A stretch of 10,969 nucleotides of DNA. It comes from an uncultured Bacilli bacterium (GTDB lineage: Bacteria; Bacillota_I; Bacilli_A; RF39; UBA660). Numbering within the stretch: position 1 is the first letter of the stretch; every line of letters starts with the position of its first letter. The stretch is taken from positions 1-10,969 of the forward strand of contig CAJGDV010000034.1 in NCBI GenBank assembly GCA_904502155.1, in the 5' to 3' direction. Shown piece after piece: positions 1-5,933 of this stretch. A model generated the notes under the pieces. It made no database searches and was not told where the DNA came from. It saw only the letters and a list, made by a program, of their open reading frames with translations. A program made the translations under genes and the position numbers.

Positions 1-2143
1 CAAAATCATACCATAATTGAGAAGCAACGAAGATTGAAGATAATACCCCAGCTATTAATCCAGCAAATAATGCTAAGTTAAAATTAATAATTTCATGAGC
101 ACCAAATGCTATTAAGCATACTACTGGACATAATGTTGTAATTGTTGTAACAATTGTTCTTCCTAATGTTACAGTTAAACTTGTATTAACAATATCTTCA
201 AGTTCTTTAGCAGATTTAATTTTACCTTTATGATTTACATTTTCACGAATACGGTCAAATGAAACTATTGTGTCATTAATTGAATATCCAATGATTGATA
301 AAATTGCAGCTATAAAAATACTAGTTACTTCAAGTTTAAATAAACTGAACATAAATACAATTATTAAAGCATCATGTATAAGAGCAATAATACCACTTAT
401 AGCATAACTAAATTTAAATCTGAATGAAATATATAATATGATAAATAAAGATGCTATTAATACTGATAAGAAAGCATTTTTAACTAAGTTCTTTTTAACT
501 ATATTAGAAATAACTCCAATTTCAGTTTTAACATTATATTTTTCACTAAAATGTTCTTCTATTTCAAGGACTTCAGATTTACTAAATGATTCTTCTACTT
601 TTAAGATTACTGAGTTAGAATCTATTGTTTCAGAATCATATAATGTATAACCTAATTCTTTAATATCTTTTTTGAATTTTGTAATACTTACTTTTTCATC
701 ACCAACGATGTTAATAGATGATCCACCTTTAAAGTCAATACCTAATTCAAGTTTATTTGTACATAAAGATACAACACCAACTACAAGCATAATTGCTAAG
801 TAAAGATAAGCACCTTTACGCATTTTAATAAAGTTAATTGTTTTTATTTGTTTTTGATTTTCTTTAAATCCAATAAATAAATTTAATTTATTATCAAATT
901 TTCCAGTTTTAACAAATAAGTCTAATAATGTTCTTGTTAAGTAAACCATAACAAGCATTGTTATTATTGTTGAAATGATAAGCATAGTTGCAAATCCTTT
1001 AACACTACTTTCACCGAAGATAAATAGTATTACAGCAACTAATAATGTTGTAAAGTTACCATCAAAGATTGCCATAATTGAGTTTTCGTTACCTTTACGG
1101 CAAGCACCTTCAAGTCTAACTTTATCTCTTAATTCATCTTTAATTCTTGCAAAAGTAATAACTGATGAGTCAACAGCCATACCAATACCAATAACTAAAG
1201 CAGCAATACCTGGAAGAGTTAATACCCCACCAAATAACCAGAATGATAACAATGTTAGGAATGTATAAATGATAAGTCCTACAACTGCAATAAATCCAGC
1301 AAAATGATAAATACCAATTAATACTAGAGCAATCATTGCTACCCCAACAATTCCAGCTTTAGCTGTTAAATATAATGAATTTTCACCAAATGAAGCAGCA
1401 ACAGTTTTAGAACTTACTTCTTCTAATTTTGTAGGTAATGAACCTGAATTAATAAGATCAACTAATAATTCAACTTCTTCTTGTTCAAAATTTCCTTGTA
1501 TAATTACATCACTTGAGAAACCTTGAGAAACAGTTGCAGCAGATAAACATTTTGATTCACCATTACCACATTTTTCTCTTTCTTTTTCAAATGAAGTAGT
1601 ACCATCAAAATCAAGCCAAATAACAATTAAATTATTTTCTTGTTTACTAATATTATTTGTTACTTCATAAAATTTATCTTTATCAGCTATTGATAAGCTA
1701 ACAGCAGGTCTACCTTTTTCATCTTGACCAACTTTAGCACCACCACTTTTTAAAACATCGCTATTCATTAAAAGTTTATCATCAGCATCTCTAAATGATA
1801 AATTTGCAACAGCACTTAATGTTTCACGAGCTTTAGCAGGATCTGTAACACCAGCTAATTGAACACGGATCATATTATCCCCTTCAATTACTATTTCAGG
1901 TTCACTAACACCTAATACGTCAATTCTTTTTGAAATTGTTTTGTATGTGTTAGTAACCATATCACTAGTTACTTCTTTCCCATCAATACTTTTAACTTGA
2001 TATAATACTTCAAAACCACCTTGTAAATCTAATCCAAATTTTAAATTTTTTACTAATGTTGGTGTAGTAAGACCAATTACTAGTAAAATAACTACAATTA
2101 TTAAGGCACTTTTAATAATTGAATTTTGTTTTTTCTTCTTCAT
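1..2143 (-). CDS. secDF: Protein translocase subunit SecDF (fused SecD-SecF), 3' end cut by window
   Basis: Membrane subunit that helps SecYEG by using the proton-motive force to pull exported proteins out of the channel. Translating the minus strand from the ATG at 2143 gives 714 codons with no stop before the window edge. A first membrane segment lies at about residues 10-28, followed by the SecD signature GLDLQGG at 37-43. A large extracytoplasmic domain ends in a NSGSLPTKLEE stretch. A membrane bundle then carries GMAVDSSVITFARIKDE, with the conserved Asp at 325. The SecF half starts near residue 430, with GIDFKGGS near 465 and the hallmark GYSINDTIVSFDRIREN near 620-635. SecDF of Bacillus is a single chain of about 740 residues, so only some 20 residues should be missing. 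The start is fixed by AGGAGGA seven bases upstream, overlapping the comN stop. The extracytoplasmic domain holds a Cys pair, C192 and C199. Fusion and identity are clear. Confidence 0.96.
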   Translation of the reverse strand, partial: MKKKKQNSIIKSALIIVVILLVIGLTTPTLVKNLKFGLDLQGGFEVLYQVKSIDGKEVTSDMVTNTYKTISKRIDVLGVSEPEIVIEGDNMIRVQLAGVTDPAKARETLSAVANLSFRDADDKLLMNSDVLKSGGAKVGQDEKGRPAVSLSIADKDKFYEVTNNISKQENNLIVIWLDFDGTTSFEKEREKCGNGESKCLSAATVSQGFSSDVIIQGNFEQEEVELLVDLINSGSLPTKLEEVSSKTVAASFGENSLYLTAKAGIVGVAMIALVLIGIYHFAGFIAVVGLIIYTFLTLLSFWLFGGVLTLPGIAALVIGIGMAVDSSVITFARIKDELRDKVRLEGACRKGNENSIMAIFDGNFTTLLVAVILFIFGESSVKGFATMLIISTIITMLVMVYLTRTLLDLFVKTGKFDNKLNLFIGFKENQKQIKTINFIKMRKGAYLYLAIMLVVGVVSLCTNKLELGIDFKGGSSINIVGDEKVSITKFKKDIKELGYTLYDSETIDSNSVILKVEESFSKSEVLEIEEHFSEKYNVKTEIGVISNIVKKNLVKNAFLSVLIASLFIILYISFRFKFSYAISGIIALIHDALIIVFMFSLFKLEVTSIFIAAILSIIGYSINDTIVSFDRIRENVNHKGKIKSAKELEDIVNTSLTVTLGRTIVTTITTLCPVVCLIAFGAHEIINFNLALFAGLIAGVLSSIFVASQLWYDF

Positions 2144-2150
2144 GTATAAT

Positions 2151-2158
2151 TCCTCCTA
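2151..2158 (-). promoter_or_regulatory. secDF ribosome binding site overlapping the comN stop codon
   Basis: On the minus strand the comN stop TAG runs directly into the Shine-Dalgarno sequence (TAGGAGGA), seven bases before the secDF ATG. A ribosome finishing comN therefore stands on the secDF binding site. This predicts translational coupling and places both genes on one transcript. Confidence 0.8.
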
Positions 2159-2425
2159 CTCGAAATAAATATGTCTTTCTGTCATATTAAGTTTCTTTTT
2201 CAAGTATCCATCTATCGATAAATTATCAGCATTTAAAACATCACTTACCATTTGGTAAAGTTTTAAATCAGATGAATCTTTCCATTTTATTTCTTTTAAA
2301 TAATTCCAAACGTCTTCTTCTTTTATATAGTTAAGATCGTTTCTTTTAAGTTCTTCGACTTTCGCCATCAAAGCTGGTTTTATACGATTATAAAGTTCTT
2401 CTAATGAATTGAATTGAATATCCAT
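2156..2425 (-). CDS. comN: ComN-family post-transcriptional regulator
   Basis: Small cytosolic protein of 89 residues. The stretch from about residue 12 to 65 (YNRIKPALMAKVEELK, then KEEDVWNYLKEIKWK, then LYQMVSDVL) follows the pattern of the Post_transc_reg family typified by Bacillus ComN (YrzD). There ComN acts post-transcriptionally on the late-competence comE operon and is linked to DivIVA. Which target it has here is unknown. Length is slightly below the about 98 residues of Bacillus ComN. The ATG is preceded by GGAGGT at ideal distance. It lies directly upstream of secDF, as I recall for the Bacillus gene, and this context supports the call. It is separated from the pilin-like gene further upstream by that gene's terminator, so it probably starts its own transcript. 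Confidence 0.85.
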   Translation of the reverse strand: MDIQFNSLEELYNRIKPALMAKVEELKRNDLNYIKEEDVWNYLKEIKWKDSSDLKLYQMVSDVLNADNLSIDGYLKKKLNMTERHIYFE

Positions 2426-2453
2426 AAGTTACCTCCATGCTATGCCTAGATAT

Positions 2454-2482
2454 ATTATATATTAAAATTTAACAAAATTAAA
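2454..2482 (-). promoter_or_regulatory. Possible sigma-A promoter for comN-secDF
   Basis: A minus-strand TATAAT at 2454-2459 follows, at 17 bp, a poor -35 match (TTTAAT, 2477-2482). It sits just downstream of the pilin-gene terminator and about 30 bases before the comN start, where a promoter is needed. The -35 is weak and the region is nearly all A and T, so the exact boxes are uncertain. Confidence 0.4.
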
Positions 2483-2485
2483 GTA

Positions 2486-2519
2486 TTTTAAAGAAAAAAG
2501 AAGGAAATAATCCTTCTTT
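2486..2519 (-). terminator. Intrinsic terminator of the pilin-LRR gene
   Basis: Nine-base-pair perfect stem (AAAGAAGGA, 2511-2519, with TCCTTCTTT, 2497-2505) and a five-base loop, followed on the minus strand by a T-rich run with one C. The last two bases of the pilin stop codon are the first two bases of the stem. It separates the pilin gene from comN-secDF on the same strand. Confidence 0.85.
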
Positions 2520-3939
2520 AAGCTATATTCCAATTTTTACTTTGAACTATAGTTAAATCTAATCCTGATAAATCTACATTAGTTTCAATATTTCCTGTTG
2601 TAGTTGATGTTCTATTTGGTAATAAAGAAAATAATGAATTTATTAAATTAGCATCAACATTATTAATTATTATTTTTTCTAACCCAGTACAAGTTTCAAA
2701 TATATATGCTGTATTATTAAGTTTATCTGCTTTAAAATTACTTAGATTTATAGTTTTTAAATTATTAGCATCATAAAACATACCAAGTATACTTGTAACA
2801 TTACTAGTATCAAAATTTGAAAGATTAATTACCTCTAATGAATCACAATTACAAAAAAGATATTGCATCATATTTACTTTACTTGTATCCCATTTTGATA
2901 AATCTAATGATTTAATTTTTTGACAATTACTAAATAAATCAGCCATATTAGTAACATTACTAGTATCAAAATTAGATACATTTATTTGTTGTAGATTAAT
3001 ACAATTCCAAAATAATGTAGCCATACTAGTAACTTTACTTGTATCCCATAAGCCTAAATCACCTACTGAAACTAAATTTTGACAATTATTAAAAGTACCA
3101 CTTAGATTTGTAACATTGCTAGTATCCCAGTTTGATACATCAAGTCTAGCAAGCGAAGTACAATCACGAAATGTAGAAACTAAATTTGTAACAGAACTTG
3201 TTTCAAAATGACTAACATCTAAATTAACCAAAGCACTACATCCTATAAAAAGACTACTCATATCATTTGTAAAATTAACATAAAAATTTGAAAGATTAAC
3301 ACTTGTTAGTTTTGTTAAATTTGCAAATAATTTTGATGAATTATAATTAGCATATATATTTTTATCTGAACCAACATATAATTCATAATTTTCACCATTT
3401 TGAATCAACCATGATTTAATTTTTCCTGTACCAGAAACTGATGGATCTTTTACTTCAAGTGCGCCTTCTGGAACAGTTGCATTATTAATAAAATTTACTG
3501 ATACAAAATTATCATAATAAGTAGGATACATTGTTTTAAATATTGACTGACTTTCTTCTGGTGTATCTAACATATAATCATTTAGATTATATTCTACATT
3601 AGCATATATGTTATTTTTATCTTTTAAATAATATTCTTTTATACTACATTCATTATCTAAAAAAACATAACCACTATCAGGCATTGTACCTTTAACGTTT
3701 AATTTACTACTTGATTTACCATCAGTAAATATATAACTTAATGTTGGTTTCTCTCCTCTTATTAAGCTTGTTTGACATTCTTCTTCCATTGATTTCATTA
3801 TATTATCACTACTAGTTCGAAATGCCCCTTCACGTGCTTCAGAAAGTATTTTATTTACTGTTGGAATTGCTATTAAAGCAATTATTCCAAGTATAAGAAT
3901 TACTGCTAGTAATTCTATTAATGTGAACCCTTTTTTCAA
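2518..3939 (-). CDS. Type IV pilin-like protein fused to a BspA/DUF285 leucine-rich repeat domain
   Basis: Putative surface protein of 473 residues; no function is known. Residues 1-25 are a class III signal: MKKG, then FTLIELLAVILILGIIALIA. Prepilin peptidase should cut after Gly4, leaving mature Phe1 and the conserved Glu5 (E9). A pilin-like stalk follows to about residue 120, with C55 and C98 that could pair. Residues about 175-210 resemble the cap that precedes DUF285 repeats (WLIQNGENYELYVG, then SSKLFANL). Eight repeats of 26 residues (one of 27) fill 211-419, consensus L..L.LSNFDTSNVTNM..LF.NC.., with a degenerate ninth to about 445. The start is TTG at 3939: a GGTGAT Shine-Dalgarno fits it, and this frame gives the exact prepilin motif. 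A near-consensus promoter precedes it and a terminator follows, so it is a one-gene unit. No pilus assembly gene lies in the window. DUF285 repeats are often surface or adhesin modules, so a minor pilin or tip adhesin is an inference. Confidence 0.9.
   Translation of the reverse strand: MKKGFTLIELLAVILILGIIALIAIPTVNKILSEAREGAFRTSSDNIMKSMEEECQTSLIRGEKPTLSYIFTDGKSSSKLNVKGTMPDSGYVFLDNECSIKEYYLKDKNNIYANVEYNLNDYMLDTPEESQSIFKTMYPTYYDNFVSVNFINNATVPEGALEVKDPSVSGTGKIKSWLIQNGENYELYVGSDKNIYANYNSSKLFANLTKLTSVNLSNFYVNFTNDMSSLFIGCSALVNLDVSHFETSSVTNLVSTFRDCTSLARLDVSNWDTSNVTNLSGTFNNCQNLVSVGDLGLWDTSKVTSMATLFWNCINLQQINVSNFDTSNVTNMADLFSNCQKIKSLDLSKWDTSKVNMMQYLFCNCDSLEVINLSNFDTSNVTSILGMFYDANNLKTINLSNFKADKLNNTAYIFETCTGLEKIIINNVDANLINSLFSLLPNRTSTTTGNIETNVDLSGLDLTIVQSKNWNIA
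2683..3309 (-). repeat. 78-bp tandem coding repeats (eight 26-residue LRR units)
   Basis: Eight in-frame units of 78 bp (one of 81 bp) encode the DUF285/BspA-type repeats. Cys stands at unit position 24 in seven of the eight, like the cysteine ladder of Cys-containing LRRs. Units alternate between NFDTS and (K/N/L)WDTS. The 23 bases starting at 2795 recur exactly at 2951, which is 156 bp or two units away. The segment at 2876-2893 recurs exactly at 3032-3049, also 156 bp away. Adjacent units are less alike, so the last duplication copied a two-unit block. Confidence 0.85.
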
Positions 3940-3959
3940 CTAACATCACCCTATTATTA

Positions 3960-3988
3960 ATTATAATATACACAAATATTTTTTTCAA
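3960..3988 (-). promoter_or_regulatory. Sigma-A promoter of the pilin-LRR gene
   Basis: On the minus strand TTGAAA (3983-3988) and TATAAT (3960-3965) are separated by exactly 17 bp. This is one mismatch from full consensus. The predicted start is near 3953, giving a very short leader that holds only the GGTGAT ribosome binding site before the TTG start. Confidence 0.8.
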
Positions 3989-3999
3989 TATGTATTGAA
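3984..3999. promoter_or_regulatory. 16-bp palindrome over both divergent -35 boxes (candidate operator)
   Basis: TTCAATA, TG, TATTGAA is a perfect inverted repeat with 7-bp arms. Each arm contains five bases of a -35 box, one for the pilin promoter (leftward) and one for helD promoter 1 (rightward). Five of the seven positions per arm follow from the -35 consensus alone, so the operator reading is an inference. A dimer bound here would block both genes. Confidence 0.45.
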
Positions 4000-4023
4000 T
4001 TTTGTAAATATTTATCTTATAAT
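3995..4023 (+). promoter_or_regulatory. Sigma-A promoter 1 of helD
   Basis: TTGAAT (3995-4000), 17 bp, then TATAAT (4018-4023). Predicted start is near 4030, giving a leader of about 80 bases that includes the hairpin at 4065-4082. Its -35 box is six bases from the -35 box of the divergent pilin promoter. Confidence 0.75.
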
Positions 4024-4027
4024 TATA

Positions 4028-4055
4028 TTGACATTTTGCAAAAACTACATAGATA
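4028..4055 (+). promoter_or_regulatory. Possible second promoter of helD
   Basis: A perfect TTGACA -35 box (4028-4033) is followed at 16 bp by TAGATA (4050-4055), a weak -10. The -35 overlaps the predicted start of promoter 1. If used, transcription would begin near 4062, at the foot of the leader hairpin. Confidence 0.4.
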
Positions 4056-4060
4056 TATAT

Positions 4061-4088
4061 GGGGCTACATGTATTCATGTGGTTTTTT
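4061..4088 (+). terminator. Terminator-like hairpin in the helD leader (candidate attenuator)
   Basis: Seven-base-pair stem CTACATG (4065-4071) with CATGTGG (4076-4082), loop TATT, then six T (4083-4088). One pair is G-U. It lies between the helD promoters and the ribosome binding site at 4098-4106, where it could end transcription early. A second copy of CTACAT at 4045-4050 could pair with the same 3' arm, giving an alternative fold in the longer transcript. The stem is short and moderately stable, so its efficiency is unclear. Confidence 0.5.
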
Positions 4089-4112
4089 GCGTTATGTAAA
4101 GGAGGAATTAGT

Positions 4113-5906
4113 ATGGATGTTTTAGAAGAAAGAAAATATTTAAAAAATGTCGTTTTAAAACAAGTTGATAAGTTTATCGAAAAAACAAAAGAAGAACAAG
4201 AATTTTACCGAAGTGAAGTTGAAAACATGGGAATTCCTGATTTAGAACAACGTGGATATTTTAAAAGATGTAAAGAAAAAGTATTTACTTGTGAAGAAAA
4301 AATAAACAAGTTAAAAAAATTTCGTGAAAATACCCATTTTGGACGCATGGATTTAGAACTTATAGAAGATGGTAATAAAGAAAATATTACGATGTATCTA
4401 GGTGAAAAAAGCATTAATGATGGTATTATTAATTTAGTCTATGACTGGCGAAGTCCAGTTGGTAATTTATATTATATGAATGCTCAAGAAACATTTAAAT
4501 TTAATGATACTTTCTATAATCTTAATTTACGAAGACAAATTGAAATTGAAAATGCTGAAGTAATTAATGTTTATAATTCTTATGTAAGAGGAAGAAATAT
4601 GAATATTACAGATGACTTTTTATTAAAAGTTCTTGAAAACAAGAAAAATAGAAATGAATTTTCTGATATTATTAAAACGATTCAAAGTAATCAAAATAAT
4701 ATTATTAGAGATGATCTAAACATTAATAGTGTTGTACAAGGAGTTGCAGGAAGTGGTAAAACCGTAGTTTTATTACATAGGCTATCTTACCTACTTTATA
4801 ATAATCCTAATATGAATAAAGAAAAATTACTATTTATAACACCATCTAGAATCTTTAATTCTAAATTAAGTGAAATAAATAGAAGTTTATCCCTTACAAC
4901 AATTAAAATGATTCCTATGGAAGAATATTATGAAGAAAAAATTAAATATTATATTCCAGGCATAAAATTTAATCATGTAATTAAGGATAATATTGATGAT
5001 AAATTACTAACATTTATTTATAGTGATGATTTTCCAAATTATTTAGATGAAATGATTAAAAGTTATAAATCAATAGATATTAATAAGGAAGTTTTTATAA
5101 AAAAACAACTTGATTTACAACTTTATAATTCATTAGATGATAAAACTAATCTTGAAAAACAATTAGAATTAATAAAAACTTTTAAAAGTAAAAGTAATAT
5201 TAAAAAACTTATGGATATTATTTTTAAAGATTTAAAAAATAAATATAAAATTAAAAACAAATCTTGGATAACAGATAAAAAAATATGTAAAGCATTCGCA
5301 TATGTAATTATGGAACTTTATACAAGATATGGATTTATTTTCTATAGTAATTATAATTATATGTTTATAGACGAAATGCAAGATTATGGAAATAATGAAT
5401 TTAAATTAATTAAAAAATTAGAAAAACAAGTTTATTTAAATTTATATGGTGATTGCGAACAAGCAATACTTCCATTTATTAAGAAAAAATCAGTTTCAGA
5501 TCTTGTAAGTTTAATTGATAGTGATAATACTAAAATTTATTCTTTAAATGAAAATTATCGTAATTCAAAACAAATAACTAATTATGTTAATGAATTTTTA
5601 AATGTTAAGATGCAATCTATGGGAATAAATAGTGATGAAGTAAAAATATTTCATAGCAACAAAGAAAAAATATTCGATGAAATTATCAATAATTATGATA
5701 ACAATCATGTTATCATTACTAATGACTCAGTTTTAGAAGATCGATTCAAAGAAAATAATTATGAAGTATACAGTGTTAAAATGGCAAAAGGATTAGAATT
5801 TTCAAAAGTAATAGTTATTGAAGAAAATTTTAGTGATACTGAAAAGTATGTTGCCTTTACTAGAACACTTGATAAATTATTTATATATAAGACTATTAGC
5901 GAATAG
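4113..5906 (+). CDS. helD: HelD-like RNA polymerase recycling factor (UvrD/Rep-type ATPase), compact form
   Basis: Superfamily 1 ATPase of 597 residues. HelD proteins bind RNA polymerase, push a coiled-coil arm into its secondary channel, and release stalled or post-termination enzyme using ATP. Visible here are an N-terminal charged helical arm (about 1-72), the HelD-specific block FGRMDLE, then LVYDWRSPVGNLYY (110-121), the Q-motif QNNIIR (194-199), Walker A GVAGSGKT (210-217), Walker B MFIDEMQD (417-424), motif III YGDCEQA, motif IV LNENYRNSKQI (478-488), motif V KMAKGLEFSKVIVIEE (556-571) and motif VI VAFTRTLDKLFIY. Bacillus HelD has roughly 770 residues, so this one is about 170 shorter, probably in the inserts between motifs. 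The ATG at 4113 follows AAAGGAGG at good distance. An in-frame ATG at 4059 adds 18 residues but falls before the hairpin with no ribosome binding site. The stop lies inside the terminator. Confidence 0.9.
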   Translation: MDVLEERKYLKNVVLKQVDKFIEKTKEEQEFYRSEVENMGIPDLEQRGYFKRCKEKVFTCEEKINKLKKFRENTHFGRMDLELIEDGNKENITMYLGEKSINDGIINLVYDWRSPVGNLYYMNAQETFKFNDTFYNLNLRRQIEIENAEVINVYNSYVRGRNMNITDDFLLKVLENKKNRNEFSDIIKTIQSNQNNIIRDDLNINSVVQGVAGSGKTVVLLHRLSYLLYNNPNMNKEKLLFITPSRIFNSKLSEINRSLSLTTIKMIPMEEYYEEKIKYYIPGIKFNHVIKDNIDDKLLTFIYSDDFPNYLDEMIKSYKSIDINKEVFIKKQLDLQLYNSLDDKTNLEKQLELIKTFKSKSNIKKLMDIIFKDLKNKYKIKNKSWITDKKICKAFAYVIMELYTRYGFIFYSNYNYMFIDEMQDYGNNEFKLIKKLEKQVYLNLYGDCEQAILPFIKKKSVSDLVSLIDSDNTKIYSLNENYRNSKQITNYVNEFLNVKMQSMGINSDEVKIFHSNKEKIFDEIINNYDNNHVIITNDSVLEDRFKENNYEVYSVKMAKGLEFSKVIVIEENFSDTEKYVAFTRTLDKLFIYKTISE

Positions 5907-5915
5907 TCTTTTTTT
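5889..5915 (+). terminator. Intrinsic terminator of helD
   Basis: Nine-base-pair perfect stem AAGACTATT (5889-5897) with AATAGTCTT (5902-5910), loop AGCG, then an unbroken T-run to 5915. The helD stop TAG (5904-5906) lies in the 3' arm. The flippase ATG follows only 18 bases after the T-run. Confidence 0.9.
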
Positions 5916-5933
5916 ATTTTCATATATTTTAGT

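Noticed and set aside
438..1268. Plus-strand open frames of 70 and 97 codons inside secDF, and similar frames at 8016-8273, 8841-9029 and 10244-10456.
   Set aside because: They are antisense shadows of strongly conserved genes, without ribosome binding sites or recognisable products.
2605..3309. Regular 78-bp spacing read as a CRISPR array or non-coding satellite.
   Set aside because: The units are in frame, have no unique spacers, and encode clear DUF285 leucine-rich repeats.
2156..3939. A type IV pilus or competence operon formed by the pilin-like gene with comN and secDF.
   Set aside because: A strong terminator separates the pilin gene from comN, and no pilus ATPase, platform protein or prepilin peptidase is in the window. 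Only proximity is supported.
3926..3946. Phase variation of the pilin gene: an ATG at 3946 would come into the pilin frame if the A6 tract lost one A.
   Set aside because: The Shine-Dalgarno is too close to that ATG but well placed for the TTG at 3939, which already gives the standard MKKGFTLIE start. Six A is short for a slippage switch.
4059..4112. N-terminal extension of HelD from the in-frame ATG at 4059 (18 extra residues).
   Set aside because: The extension is encoded by the hairpin and T-tract, has no ribosome binding site, and does not look like HelD. The ATG at 4113 has AAAGGAGG at the right distance and begins a normal HelD N-terminus.
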